From: an uncultured Prevotellaceae bacterium
GTDB taxonomy: Bacteria > Bacteroidota > Bacteroidia > Bacteroidales > Muribaculaceae
DNA: 64,000 bases
NCBI GenBank assembly: GCA_900317835.1
Contig: ONIL01000011.1
Span: 62,001 to 126,000 of the forward strand
Direction of reading: 5' to 3'
Shown: piece after piece, positions 9,218 through 18,408 of the stretch
Numbering within the stretch: position 1 is the stretch's first letter
Layout: every line of letters starts with the position of its first letter
Position numbers and translations under genes: made by a program
Notes under the pieces: model-generated
Told to the model about the DNA's origin: nothing
Seen by the model: only the letters and a program-made list of their open reading frames with translations
Databases searched by the model: none

Positions 9218-10624
9218 CTACTTATAAATGATATAGGCGGTCATCGGGGCCAGGGTGCCCTTGAGGACGCCTTTCTTCACCTGCAGGCGCTGTTTGGTCA
9301 CCACGTCGCGGTACTTGCCGTTGCTCAGGGTGACGGGGATGGCTACCTGGGCCTGCTGCTCATCGAGGTTGATGACCACGGCAGCTTTAGTGCCGCGCTC
9401 GACTATAATCTGCTTGCCGTTCTCGCTATAGACGATGTTCTCGGGCTGATTGACGTTGCGGTGACGGAACTCGTTGACGGCTTTCACCACGGGGTGCTTG
9501 AACTCGTCATTACCCACCTTGCCAATCTCGTTGTCACCCCAGTAGTTGTCGCGGGTACTGCCGTGAGGACGTGAGTAGAACAGCGGCGTGCCATACTTGC
9601 GTGCGGTCAGGAAGACCCATCCCAGGCGGATGAGCTCGTCGCTCATGCCTGCCGAGGCGTGCTCGTTGCAATAGGTGTCGTGAGACTCCACCCAGGTCAC
9701 CAGGTGGGCGGGATCCACCGAGTGGTGCCAGGTCAACAGGTTGTCGGCACGGGCATCATGCCTGTTGAGCACGTTGCGCAGCACCCAGCCATAGTTGCTG
9801 GCGGTCAGGTCCAGATACTCGGCATAACCCTGCTCGGGCACATTGCGGTCCTGCAGCACCTCGCCATAGATGAACAGTTGCTCGCGGGGAACAGCCAACC
9901 TGAGGCCCTTGACGGCCTTGCGGCCCATAGCCACGTCCCAGAAGTCGTTCTCGGGCGACTTGGGATCGCGCATCTCGTTCGGCAGACCGATGTGCTTGGC
10001 CGTGTCGTAGCGGAAACCGCTGGCACCGCATGCCAGCACGTCGTTGACAAACTGCATGTAGTAGTACTGGAAGTCGGGGTTCTCGGTGTTCACGTCGGGC
10101 AACGTACCCATCTCGCCAGTGGTGCACTGGTAGCGGTCGCTGTAGTCCTTGATGGGCCACAAGCCGTTGGCGTGGAACAAGTTCTCGCGGCCATGCACAG
10201 CGCTGTCGAGGCGTGCGTTGATCTGCGTGCGGTCAATCACCGTGTGATTGGGCAGTACATCCACAATCACGCGCAGCCCCAGGCGGGTAGCCTCGGCACA
10301 CATTGCCTTGAACTCATCGCGTGTGCCCAGCTGGTAGTTGCCGATGGTCCAGTCGGTCGGCTGATAGTGGTAATACCACTTGCCGTGACCGAACAGTTGG
10401 CGACCGCCGCCTTCGCCCACGACGCACTCGTTGATGGGCGACGTCTGCACAATCGTGTAGCCGGCAGCCTTGATCTCGGGCAGATGCTCCTTGATGGTGT
10501 TGAACGACCACGACCACGCGTGCAAAATAATCTCATTATTGCCCTGAGGAGCATCGGCTGCCGATGCGCCGCTAGCCATTAAACCCATGAGGGCAACCAA
10601 AACGATAGAAAAAATCTTCTTCAT
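9218..10624 (-). CDS. Secreted alpha-amylase (GH13)
   Basis: Cleaves alpha-1,4-glucans such as starch. 468 residues with a signal peptide (MKKIFSIVLVALMGLMASGA, cleavage near SAA/D). The four GH13 signatures are present: region I DVLPNH, region II GFRYDTAKH with the Asp nucleophile, region III IYGEVLQ with the acid/base Glu, and region IV VESHDT. A short C-terminal beta domain ends the protein; no starch-binding module or lipobox is seen, so it is probably periplasmic. A longer in-frame start at 10744 lies upstream of the promoter at 10686-10715 and is rejected. It stands alone, not in a visible polysaccharide-utilisation locus. Confidence 0.95.
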   Translation of the reverse strand: MKKIFSIVLVALMGLMASGASAADAPQGNNEIILHAWSWSFNTIKEHLPEIKAAGYTIVQTSPINECVVGEGGGRQLFGHGKWYYHYQPTDWTIGNYQLGTRDEFKAMCAEATRLGLRVIVDVLPNHTVIDRTQINARLDSAVHGRENLFHANGLWPIKDYSDRYQCTTGEMGTLPDVNTENPDFQYYYMQFVNDVLACGASGFRYDTAKHIGLPNEMRDPKSPENDFWDVAMGRKAVKGLRLAVPREQLFIYGEVLQDRNVPEQGYAEYLDLTASNYGWVLRNVLNRHDARADNLLTWHHSVDPAHLVTWVESHDTYCNEHASAGMSDELIRLGWVFLTARKYGTPLFYSRPHGSTRDNYWGDNEIGKVGNDEFKHPVVKAVNEFRHRNVNQPENIVYSENGKQIIVERGTKAAVVINLDEQQAQVAIPVTLSNGKYRDVVTKQRLQVKKGVLKGTLAPMTAYIIYK

Positions 10625-10685
10625 ATATACTAAAAATCCTGTTAAACAATTGTTGGCAGAAGGCTTGCATCCTTCTCGCAGATTG

Positions 10686-10715
10686 CAAAAGTAATAAAAA
10701 TGTTGGCTAGAGCAA
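10686..10715 (-). promoter_or_regulatory. Promoter for the alpha-amylase, TTG-N19-TACTTTTG
   Basis: On the minus strand, TTG (10713-10715) and TACTTTTG (10686-10693) with 19-nt spacing, 61 nt before the ATG at 10624. This decides the start. Confidence 0.75.
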
Positions 10716-10762
10716 CAGAAAAACACCGACGAATTGATTGTCAATATATTTTAACGGTTTTT

Positions 10763-10795
10763 TTTGGAGTGTGTTAGGGAAATGGCTTATCTTTG
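10763..10795 (+). promoter_or_regulatory. Promoter for pepD, TTTG-N21-TATCTTTG
   Basis: TTTG (10763-10766) and TATCTTTG (10788-10795) form a near-perfect Bacteroidetes promoter, leaving a leader of about 55 nt before 10857. Confidence 0.8.
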
Positions 10796-10856
10796 CGAAA
10801 TATAAAACCAATATACAATTCTTTTAAAACCTGTAAGACATTAACTGAATCAAGAA

Positions 10857-12317
10857 ATGAACGAAATTGAAAAACTGAATCCGACGTGCATCTGGCGCAA
10901 CTTCTATGCGCTGACGCAGATTCCCCGTCCCTCGGGACATGTTGAGAAAATCCAGCAGTACCTGCTCGACTTCGCCAAGAAAATCGGCGTGGAGGCCTTC
11001 CAGGATCCCGCTGGCAACATCGTGATGCGCAAGCCCGCTACTCCCGGTATGGAGAACCGCAAGTGCATCACCATGCAGGCCCACATGGACATGGTGCCCC
11101 AAAAGACGCCCGAGAGCAAGCACAACTTCGAGAAGGATCCCATCGAGCCCTACATCGACGGTGACTGGATCAAGGCCCGCGGCACCACGCTGGGCGCTGA
11201 CGACGGTCTGGGCGTAGCAGCCATCATGGCGGTTATGGAGGACAACACCCTCAAGCATGGTCCCATCGAGGGCCTCATCACCAAGGATGAGGAGACGGGC
11301 ATGTATGGCGCCAACGACCTGCCCAAGGGTCAGATGAAGGGCGACATCCTGTTCAACCTCGACAGCGAGACGTGGGGCAAATTCGTCATCGGTAGCGCTG
11401 GTGGCATCGACGTTACCTGCACGCGCAAGTATAACGAGGTGAAGACCGCTGCCGGCGACACCGCAGTGCGCATCACCTTGAAGGGCCTGAAGGGCGGTCA
11501 CAGCGGCCTCGAGATTCATGAGGGCCGTGCCAACGCCAACAAGTTGATGGCCCGCCTGCTGCAACTGGCCATCGTGGATCACAAGGCACGCCTCGTGAGC
11601 TGGCATGGCGGCAACATGCGCAATGCCATCCCGTTCAAGGCCGAGACCGTAGTGGTTGTTCCCGAGGATAACCTGAAGGGTCTGAAGAAACTCGTCAAGA
11701 CGATGAAGGCCCAGTTCGAGAGCGAGTTCAAACTCATCGAGGACAACGTGGACCTGACCTTGAAGGCCATCGACCGTCCCAAGATGAAGATGGCGCTTGA
11801 CGACCAGACGACCATCCTGCGCGCTCTGTATGCCTGCCACGACGGCGTGGTACGTTTCATCCCCGCCTATCCCAATGTGGTTGAGACCTCGAGCAATCTC
11901 GCCATCATCGATATCGAGGACGGCAAGGCTTCGGTGAAGATCCTGGCCCGCTCGGCCCGCGAGGACATGAAGGACTACATTGTTAAGATGTTGATGACTT
12001 GCTTCCACCTCGGCGGCTTCAAGGTAGAGACCGGCGGTGACTACATCGGCTGGGATCCCAATCCCGACAGCGAGGCACTGCACATGCTCCTTGATCTGTA
12101 CAAGAAGCTGTTCAACGAGGACGGTATCATCCAGGTGGATCACGCCGGATTGGAGTGTTCGATCATCCTGGGCAAGTACCCCCACATGGATGTGGTGAGC
12201 TTCGGTCCCACGCTGCGCAGTCCGCACACCACCATCGAGCGTGCTTATATCCCTGCAGCCGAGCCCTTCTGGAAGCTGCTCGTCAAGGCCCTCGAGGAGG
12301 CTCCCGTTAAGAAATAA
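10857..12317 (+). CDS. pepD: Aminoacyl-histidine dipeptidase (Xaa-His dipeptidase, family M20)
   Basis: Cytosolic two-zinc dipeptidase of broad specificity. 486 residues, the usual length. Zinc-ligand and catalytic motifs: HMDMVPQ (His ligand plus catalytic Asp), TTLGADDGLGVA (bridging Asp), KDEETGMYG (catalytic Glu and Glu ligand), GGHSGLEIH (lid domain) and a C-terminal His in SPHTTIERA. No signal peptide. It is monocistronic, with a strong promoter and terminator. Confidence 0.96.
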   Translation: MNEIEKLNPTCIWRNFYALTQIPRPSGHVEKIQQYLLDFAKKIGVEAFQDPAGNIVMRKPATPGMENRKCITMQAHMDMVPQKTPESKHNFEKDPIEPYIDGDWIKARGTTLGADDGLGVAAIMAVMEDNTLKHGPIEGLITKDEETGMYGANDLPKGQMKGDILFNLDSETWGKFVIGSAGGIDVTCTRKYNEVKTAAGDTAVRITLKGLKGGHSGLEIHEGRANANKLMARLLQLAIVDHKARLVSWHGGNMRNAIPFKAETVVVVPEDNLKGLKKLVKTMKAQFESEFKLIEDNVDLTLKAIDRPKMKMALDDQTTILRALYACHDGVVRFIPAYPNVVETSSNLAIIDIEDGKASVKILARSAREDMKDYIVKMLMTCFHLGGFKVETGGDYIGWDPNPDSEALHMLLDLYKKLFNEDGIIQVDHAGLECSIILGKYPHMDVVSFGPTLRSPHTTIERAYIPAAEPFWKLLVKALEEAPVKK

Positions 12318-12337
12318 CCAGTGATTTTTCCACAAGC

Positions 12338-12380
12338 AATTACCGCAGGTAGCCATGAGGGCTGCCTGCGGTAATTTTAT
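12338..12380. terminator. Strong rho-independent terminator
   Basis: 17-bp stem (aattaccgcaggtagcc and its complement with one G-U pair) with a short loop and TTTT following on the plus strand. It separates pepD from the convergent M28 gene and can serve both. Confidence 0.88.
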
Positions 12381-12405
12381 GGTTTCCAACTTAACGGATT
12401 GTAGT

Positions 12406-13371
12406 TTATTTCTCGAGTTCGGTGATAACGTTGAGCAAAGTTTGGCCGACTTCGCCAAGTGTTGGGGCACTGATGCCGTCCATGGTGTCGTGAACGGTGT
12501 GCCACACGCTGCAGAAGCCCGTCTCGCTATTGCTGCGCAGGTCGATGATGTCGATGCACGGGATGCCTGCACGGTTAATGAAGATGTGGTCATCGGTGAT
12601 GGCTCCACCCTGTGTGTTGGTGAAGTGGTCGCCTGCGGCACAACTCCATACAGCATCAACAAATCCGCCGGCATACTGCATCGAGAAATATTCGCGAGGG
12701 AAAGTGGCGTCGCTGGCACCCACCATGTCGAGCAAGATGCCAAACAACGGTTTGTAGCCCGCTACATGGGGATGCTGTGCCCAGTATTGTGTTCCCAGTG
12801 CCCATGAATCCTCATCGTCATTGATGCCCATGTCCTCGGCATCGACGAGCAGGATGTCCACGCCCAGCGACGTGCTGTCGGACCGCAGTTGCTTGGCCAG
12901 TTGCAACAACACGCCCACACCGCTGGCACCGTCGTTGGCGCCCATGACGGGTTTGTCGTGATTGGCAGGATCAGGGTCATTGTCAGCCCATGGGCGCGTG
13001 TCCCAATGAGCGAGAAGCAACAGTCGCTCGTTGGCGTCGGGGTTGATGACGCCGATGATGTTCTTAATGCCCAGTTTGCCCGATTTTGCTGTCTGTACTG
13101 TCCCTGTCTGCAGGATGACAGTGTCACACAGGGGCCTCAGTACCGAAGTAAGCCACTCGGCACACTTGGCATGAGCTGGAGTGCCAGGCACGCGAGGACC
13201 GAACTCACACTGCTGACGCGTGAACTCATAGGCGCCATTGCCGTCAAACTGACTATGGTTGACAGTTGCAGTCGTCTGTTCGGTAGGGGTCTCGGGGGAC
13301 GATGAATGCCCCGTGCTGCCACATGCCGCCATGAGGGTAACCAGTGCTATATATAATAATGTCATTTTCAT
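12406..13371 (-). CDS. M28-family glutaminyl-peptide cyclotransferase-like lipoprotein
   Basis: 321 residues with a lipoprotein signal (LVTLMAACGS, acylated Cys about residue 17), then a zinc aminopeptidase-like domain: LLLAHWDTRPWAD, GANDGASGVGVLLQLA, DILLVDAEDMG and AGIPCIDIID. In this Bacteroidetes family the enzymes resemble mammalian-type glutaminyl cyclases, which convert N-terminal Gln to pyroglutamate on exported proteins; M28 aminopeptidase activity is the alternative. A start 20 codons upstream would precede the signal peptide with hydrophilic sequence and is rejected. It follows the secG terminator, so has its own transcript. Confidence 0.87.
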   Translation of the reverse strand: MKMTLLYIALVTLMAACGSTGHSSSPETPTEQTTATVNHSQFDGNGAYEFTRQQCEFGPRVPGTPAHAKCAEWLTSVLRPLCDTVILQTGTVQTAKSGKLGIKNIIGVINPDANERLLLLAHWDTRPWADNDPDPANHDKPVMGANDGASGVGVLLQLAKQLRSDSTSLGVDILLVDAEDMGINDDEDSWALGTQYWAQHPHVAGYKPLFGILLDMVGASDATFPREYFSMQYAGGFVDAVWSCAAGDHFTNTQGGAITDDHIFINRAGIPCIDIIDLRSNSETGFCSVWHTVHDTMDGISAPTLGEVGQTLLNVITELEK

Positions 13372-13389
13372 CGTTTCAAGAGCAAATAA

Positions 13390-13438
13390 AAAATGCGGTA
13401 TGTCTTGGTCCGCTTGATGCGGATACGACATACCGCAT
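13390..13438 (-). terminator. Rho-independent terminator downstream of secG
   Basis: Stem atgcggtatgtc (13393-13404) / gacataccgcat (13427-13438) with an inner tccgc/gcgga stem; on the minus strand it is followed by TTTTTT. It ends the 17.3-13.5 kb operon. Confidence 0.85.
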
Positions 13439-13471
13439 CCTTATGAAAGATCACTTAATGGATGCAGCTGG

Positions 13472-13843
13472 TTACTTACCCTTGGCAGGAGCTTCCTGAG
13501 CAGGAGCCTCTTGAGCGGGAGCGGCTGCGGCAGGTGTCTCCTCGACCTGGGTTCCGAAGTTGGGAGCCTGGGTCTCGCTGGTGGGTAACTTCTTGACTTG
13601 GGGCGCACCTTGAACAATTGAGCGATCAGTAACAAACGCCGAAGCAATGCTCAGCACGCAGATGAAGAGGGACAGGCCCCAAGTAGCCTTCTCAACAAAA
13701 TCGGTGGTCTTGCGAACGCCCATGAACTGGTTATAGTTGTTCACGTTGGCAGCGAGACCGCCACCTTTAGATTTTTGAATAAGGATGACACCGATCAACA
13801 GAATCGATGCGATCACAATCAGAATTGCAAAAATAGTGTACAT
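13472..13843 (-). CDS. secG: Preprotein translocase subunit SecG
   Basis: Accessory subunit of the SecYEG channel. 123 residues with two membrane helices (about 5-22 and 54-72) joined by the typical loop QKSKGGGLAANVN. The low-complexity Ala/Pro/Glu tail (AAAAPAQEAPAQEAPAKGK) is common in Bacteroidetes SecG. It begins 6 nt after the TPR gene and ends the operon before a strong hairpin. Confidence 0.95.
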   Translation of the reverse strand: MYTIFAILIVIASILLIGVILIQKSKGGGLAANVNNYNQFMGVRKTTDFVEKATWGLSLFICVLSIASAFVTDRSIVQGAPQVKKLPTSETQAPNFGTQVEETPAAAAPAQEAPAQEAPAKGK

Positions 13844-13849
13844 TTTTTC

Positions 13850-14617
13850 TTATTTTTTGTCGTTTAGTGTCTCATTTAAGACCAATTTGGTCAAAAACCG
13901 AATTTGGTCTGCAAAGTAAATACTTTTTTCTGGATATTTCAAACTTAAACCCTTAATAATTTCAAGTGCCTGCGAATATTTGTGTCTGGCAATATACATT
14001 TTAGCCAGACTCTCACTGAGCATAGAATCATCGTTTTGGGTAGGATTCTCGATGGCATCCTCGGCGATTTCGGCCTTCTCTTCCTCGCCGATTGGTGTGA
14101 CAATGGGCGTCTGCGGCGTGTTCGCTGCCTGCTGTATCTGCTCGGCGATGAATTGGTTGATCAAAGTGTCTTGTGAATCACCGCCAGTGAGGTCAATGCC
14201 GCCTTCTTCCTTTTCCTGGGCTGCCAGCACGTCGGCATAGTCGGGCTGCGGGTTGAAAATGGCCCGGCTGATGGCCTCGACCTCGCCAGGGCTGGTCTTG
14301 CCATAGTTGTCCAAGAAGCGGTCGATGGTGGTGACCGTGTCAGGGGTCTCGGGCAGGGCCTCGGGAGGATAGAAATCGCTCATCGTTCCAGCCTCGTCCC
14401 CCAGCGTTTGTGCGAGAACACGGCGGTCGGGGAAGGCGATAGCCAGTTTGGCCAGCACGTCTTCATTGCCTTTCACGCCATTGGTCTTGAGGAACAATAA
14501 TGCTGGCAGGACGCAATAAGGAGCCTGCCCGTTGGCCTGTTCCATCCACTCGCGGGATACCTCATCGCCATCACCGGCAACCAGTCGCTTGATATCGTCA
14601 ATCCACGTTGTCATCAA
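13850..14617 (-). CDS. TPR-like protein of the lptE-secG operon
   Basis: 255 residues, no signal peptide or membrane helix. The N-terminal ~90 residues are helical, the middle is acidic and low in complexity, and the last ~50 residues contain a TPR-like helix pair (SLAKMYIARHKYSQALEIIKG). The same gene lies between lptE and secG in many Bacteroidales. A scaffold role near the secretion machinery is only inference from position. The stretch 13844-13849 to secG is too short for a separate promoter. Confidence 0.82.
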   Translation of the reverse strand: MMTTWIDDIKRLVAGDGDEVSREWMEQANGQAPYCVLPALLFLKTNGVKGNEDVLAKLAIAFPDRRVLAQTLGDEAGTMSDFYPPEALPETPDTVTTIDRFLDNYGKTSPGEVEAISRAIFNPQPDYADVLAAQEKEEGGIDLTGGDSQDTLINQFIAEQIQQAANTPQTPIVTPIGEEEKAEIAEDAIENPTQNDDSMLSESLAKMYIARHKYSQALEIIKGLSLKYPEKSIYFADQIRFLTKLVLNETLNDKK

Positions 14618-14631
14618 TCATCATTGTGCCA

Positions 14632-15147
14632 TTACCAGTCGCCGAGCGTCGCATTGAAAATCAGGTCGCTCAGGTCCTTGCAGATCTGGTTACAGAGCTC
14701 GTCTTGCACATCTACCAGCAACTCGCTGCTCGAGAAGTCACGATAAGCACTGAAGGACAAATCCTTGGAAAGACTCTGGTTCTTGTTATTGATGTACTTG
14801 ACCTTCACTGTGATGGTCAAGCGGGTCTGGCTAGCATAGGCATCCTCGCCGACCGCTTGTGGCGAAAGTTGGTAATTGGTGATCTCGCCCTCCATGCGCA
14901 GGTCAGCATTGTTGCCATCAACGACGCTCAGGCGCGTCTGCTGGGCAATCATGTCGGTCATGCGGTTCTCGAACATCGACTGCAGCGGCGGATAGACCAA
15001 AGCGGCGCGGATCGGGAACTCGCCGAAGGAGATCGTCTTATAGACATTATAGTCGATAGACGCGCCGTTGAGCGTGTATCGTGGGATGCACGCCTGCCAG
15101 CCCATCGAGGCGATGGCGAGTGTCAGTATGAGGATAAGTCGTCTCAC
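14632..15147 (-). CDS. lptE: LPS-assembly lipoprotein LptE (Bacteroidetes type)
   Basis: 171 residues. The signal peptide ends in WQAC (lipobox-like; Cys about residue 20). The mature part begins YTLNGASIDYNVYKTISFGEFP and has ADLRMEGEITNYQLSPQAV, the pattern of the LptE family. LptE plugs the LptD barrel that delivers lipopolysaccharide to the outer leaflet. The ATG overlaps the stop of the upstream sigma54 activator by 4 nt (ATGA), showing translational coupling. Confidence 0.9.
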   Translation of the reverse strand: MRRLILILTLAIASMGWQACIPRYTLNGASIDYNVYKTISFGEFPIRAALVYPPLQSMFENRMTDMIAQQTRLSVVDGNNADLRMEGEITNYQLSPQAVGEDAYASQTRLTITVKVKYINNKNQSLSKDLSFSAYRDFSSSELLVDVQDELCNQICKDLSDLIFNATLGDW

Positions 15148-16409
15148 TGCCGTTCCAGGTTATATTGCTTGATTTTGCGGTAGAGGGTGCGCTCCGAGAT
15201 GTTCAGCTCCTGTGCGGTGAGTTTGCGACGCCCGTTGTTGCGGCGAAGGGCACTTTCGATGGTTTCACGCTCGGTCTCGTCAAGCGTTTTGACGGTCTCG
15301 CCCTCCACATCCATGGCAGCTACCTCATCGACACGGCCCAAATCCTGCGGCTGGTGCTGCATGTTGCGGCAGGGTGATGCCATGTTCATGTCGCCCGAGG
15401 ACGAATTGCCCAGTTCGAACAATGGATTGCTGTCGCGCTGGAGTTCGTGAACGGTCGAGGACACATGCGAGGTGGTTCCCATGCCGTCCATGCGCTTCTT
15501 GAGGGACTCAATCTCGGCCCGCATCGACAGGATGAGGGTGAACAGCTGTTCACGCTCGGCATTGTAGTCAAAGTTGGGCTGTGACTGCACCGTCAAGGCT
15601 GACTCGCGGTTAGTGGGCATATATTGGCGAAGGGTTGCAGCATCGACCGTGTTGCCCGACTCGAACAGGGCCACCTGCTCGATGACACTCTTGAGCTGGC
15701 GCACGTTGCCTGGCCAATGAAATGCCTTGAGCAGACGCTGGGCATCCTCGGAGAGGGTAACCTCGCTGGTGCGGTTCTCGTTGATGAAATTGCGCAGGAA
15801 TAATCTGGACAACAGGATGATGTCGTCACCACGGTCGCGCAGGGGAGGCACATTGATTTGCACCGTTGAGAGGCGGTAGTACAGGTCCTCGCGGAACTTG
15901 CCGTCCTTGACAGCCTGCAGCATGTCCTTGTTGGTGGCGGCAACGACTCGAATGTTGGTTTTGCGCACCGTGCTGTCACCCACGCGCAGGTACTCGCCAT
16001 TCTCGAGCACTCGCAGCAGGCGGGCTTGGGTGCTCATGGGCATCTCAGCCACCTCATCAAGGAAGATGACGCCTCCGTCGGCTTCCTCAAAATAGCCTTT
16101 GTGGTCGGCGATAGCGCCAGTGAATGAGCCCTTGACGTGCCCGAAGAGTTCACTGTCGATGGTGCCCTCGGGGATAGCACCGCAGTTCACAGCGATGTAT
16201 TTCTTGTGCTTGCGCGGGCTGCTCTCGTGGATGATCTTGGGAAAAGATTCCTTACCCGAACCGCTCTCACCGATGATGAGCACACTCAAGTCGATGGGAG
16301 CCACGAGCATGGCACGGCGTATGGCGGCAATCAATGCGGGCGACTCGCCCACGATGCCGAAGCGCAACTTCAAGGTGCGGATGTCGTTATCAGTTATTTT
16401 TGTTGCCAT
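15144..16409 (-). CDS. Sigma54-dependent transcriptional activator without receiver domain
   Basis: 421 residues. It starts almost directly with an AAA+ domain: Walker A GESGSGKE, the sigma54-contact loop GSFTGA (usual form GAFTGA) in HVKGSFTGAIADHKG, Walker B GGVIFLDEVAEM, and the arginine-finger region. A linker (~290-370) leads to a Fis-type HTH (ELNISERTLYRKIKQYNLE). With no input domain, activity is probably set by expression or a partner protein. It overlaps the acyltransferase by 16 nt upstream and lptE by 4 nt downstream, tying sigma54 control to outer-membrane assembly; direct targets are unknown. Confidence 0.93.
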   Translation of the reverse strand: MATKITDNDIRTLKLRFGIVGESPALIAAIRRAMLVAPIDLSVLIIGESGSGKESFPKIIHESSPRKHKKYIAVNCGAIPEGTIDSELFGHVKGSFTGAIADHKGYFEEADGGVIFLDEVAEMPMSTQARLLRVLENGEYLRVGDSTVRKTNIRVVAATNKDMLQAVKDGKFREDLYYRLSTVQINVPPLRDRGDDIILLSRLFLRNFINENRTSEVTLSEDAQRLLKAFHWPGNVRQLKSVIEQVALFESGNTVDAATLRQYMPTNRESALTVQSQPNFDYNAEREQLFTLILSMRAEIESLKKRMDGMGTTSHVSSTVHELQRDSNPLFELGNSSSGDMNMASPCRNMQHQPQDLGRVDEVAAMDVEGETVKTLDETERETIESALRRNNGRRKLTAQELNISERTLYRKIKQYNLERQ

Positions 16410-17281
16410 TTCTTCATTTTATAAGTTTCAGATTTCAGGAATACACCCAATTCCTCAGGCGTCTTGTATTGTGCGTACTGCTCGGGCATGATGGGGTCAT
16501 GCACGCTGACGCGGAAGTCATAACTCTTGCGGCGGAACATCTCGGAGGGCAGCCTGAGTGTGCGCAGTTTCCAACTGATAGCGCCCATCAGCAGCGATAT
16601 CCAGCTGTTGTGACCGTGGATGTAGATGGGGATGACGGGAACCTTGAGTTTCTGGATCAAGCGCATGATGACGGGTTGCCACTCGCGGTCCTCGACACGC
16701 AGTTTCCACGTCAACTTGCTCACTGCGCCAGCGGGGAAGAATCCCATCGGGTGCCCTGCCTTGACGTGTTTCATCGTCTCGCTGATGCCCTGCATCGACA
16801 CGGCGCGCTTGGCCGGGTCGTCGCTGGCCAGGGCATCGACAGTGATGAAGTTGGGCATCATGCCGCCAATCTTGCTCAGTAACATGTTGACCATGAACTT
16901 GTAGTCGGGACGGTGGGTGCCGATGATGTGAATCATCATCACGCCATCAACGGCGCCAAAGGGGTGGTTGGTCACCGTGATGAAGGGCCCTTCGGGCAGG
17001 TTGTCGAGCACCTCGCCGTTGTCGTAGGTGATGGTGGCGTTTAGGTCCTTGAGCACACCGGTGCAGAAGGGCACGCCTGGCGTGTGGCAGTTGTGGCCGT
17101 GGATCCAGTTGGCGTCATCCATGTCGAACAGGTGGAACAGCCATTTCACCAGTTTGGGCTTGCCGTCAAAAAAGGGCACCATCTTCCTCACGTCATCATA
17201 GTCCAGAATATCGGGTTTGATGGGCGTTGGCTGCTCTTGTGCTTGCTGTGGTTCGTTATCTTTTACCTTATTTTCTTCCAT
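16394..17281 (-). CDS. PlsC-like glycerol/lysophospholipid acyltransferase
   Basis: 295 residues, soluble or peripheral. The H(x4)D acyltransferase motif is NHPFGAVDG, the block-III equivalent is FFPAGAVS, and VPVIPIYIHGHNS matches block IV. It transfers an acyl chain to a glycerol-type acceptor, which cannot be deduced. First gene of an operon with the sigma54 activator, lptE, TPR and secG; a TACCTTTG box lies 34 nt upstream. Confidence 0.87.
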   Translation of the reverse strand: MEENKVKDNEPQQAQEQPTPIKPDILDYDDVRKMVPFFDGKPKLVKWLFHLFDMDDANWIHGHNCHTPGVPFCTGVLKDLNATITYDNGEVLDNLPEGPFITVTNHPFGAVDGVMMIHIIGTHRPDYKFMVNMLLSKIGGMMPNFITVDALASDDPAKRAVSMQGISETMKHVKAGHPMGFFPAGAVSKLTWKLRVEDREWQPVIMRLIQKLKVPVIPIYIHGHNSWISLLMGAISWKLRTLRLPSEMFRRKSYDFRVSVHDPIMPEQYAQYKTPEELGVFLKSETYKMKKWQQK

Positions 17282-17314
17282 CGATTACTAGCTTTCGTCT
17301 TAAAAATTGGACTG

Positions 17315-17322
17315 CAAAGGTA
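17315..17322 (-). promoter_or_regulatory. -7 box of the acyltransferase-lptE-secG operon
   Basis: TACCTTTG on the minus strand, 34 nt before the start at 17281. No good -33 element at the usual distance. Confidence 0.6.
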
Positions 17323-17502
17323 CAACGATTTCTCGATAACTGACATCAAAAAACCGTTAAAAAGTGACATTTTGGCAGAAAATTCAAGCAGGCCACAATT
17401 TAGAACACCTCATGTTCAGTCAAGAAAATGAGGTGTTGATGGGATCTGAGCCACATTGAACATACCTATCGTAATTCAGCAAAAAGCAATCATTGGCGTG
17501 AT

Positions 17503-18375
17503 TTATGGTCGTATCTTGCCATGGATGATGCTGTCGATGTGCTGGATGATGGGACGCAGGGTGGTCAAGCTGTCGGGGTTGAGTGTATCGGTCCTGAAAT
17601 CGATTTGCTTGGGCTCCTTCATCGGGACTTGGATATCGCGTGAACGCTCGTCGGTAAAGGCCATGACCTCACTCTCTTCAATGCCAATGAGTTTCATGTT
17701 TTTGCTGTTGAGGTAACGGATATTGGCCGCGACATAATCCAGCCAATACTTGCGTACGTGGAAGTCCTCAATCTTCTGCCTGAAGACGTTGTCATTAAGC
17801 AACTTGGTGATGGTGTGCTCACCGGGTTTCATTTGGGAAATCACGTCGCTGATGGTGGCCTCATATTCATTGACCCACTGGTTCCAGTTGCTCTCGTCGG
17901 CATTCATCTCTGAGAAGCACTTGCCCACATTGTCGATAAACTGGAAGTTACCCATGTTTTTCCAGGTCTCGATACTGTTGCTGAAGATGTTCTCGGCTGT
18001 TTTGTCGTGAGTCAGGTAATCAACGAGTGACAGCATTTCGTTGATGAGGTCTTCCACCTCTTTGGGGTGAATCATGTCAAGTGAGTCTTTGGGCAGTGAG
18101 CGCATCCAGGTTCCGATAGAGTCACATCGCGCGATTCTCTTCGACATGACGTCAACAGTTCGGGAGAAATTCTCAATGTTGCTCATCACCATCATGGCCG
18201 ACATCTTGCGGTCCTCAATGCGCTGGCATCGCTCGAGCAGGGCAGCTGTGCCAAAGGTGAGCACAATCGATATTGTGGTGGCAACGATGGTTAGTATCAT
18301 TTCTCTCCAGGTTGAGCCGTGTGCCCATGTGCGAGCGCTTTTGGGCATCCTGAATTTGATGGGTAGTCTTTTCAT
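17503..18375 (-). CDS. Uncharacterised single-pass membrane protein
   Basis: 290 residues. A basic N-terminus (MKRLPIKFRMPKSARTW) precedes one membrane helix (about 26-48, ILTIVATTISIVLTFGTAAL); the remaining ~240 residues are largely helical and hydrophilic, with no motif I recognise. The flanking gaps (17282-17502 and 18376-18408) hold nothing else coding. Reported as hypothetical; the frame is supported by length and codon pattern. Confidence 0.72.
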   Translation of the reverse strand: MKRLPIKFRMPKSARTWAHGSTWREMILTIVATTISIVLTFGTAALLERCQRIEDRKMSAMMVMSNIENFSRTVDVMSKRIARCDSIGTWMRSLPKDSLDMIHPKEVEDLINEMLSLVDYLTHDKTAENIFSNSIETWKNMGNFQFIDNVGKCFSEMNADESNWNQWVNEYEATISDVISQMKPGEHTITKLLNDNVFRQKIEDFHVRKYWLDYVAANIRYLNSKNMKLIGIEESEVMAFTDERSRDIQVPMKEPKQIDFRTDTLNPDSLTTLRPIIQHIDSIIHGKIRP

Positions 18376-18408
18376 TGTCGTGTATAGTTTTTAGTTATTG
18401 ATGATCGG

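Noticed and set aside
10824-12743. 639-codon minus-strand frame over pepD
   Set aside because: Shadow of pepD; spans the pepD terminator and has no recognisable content.
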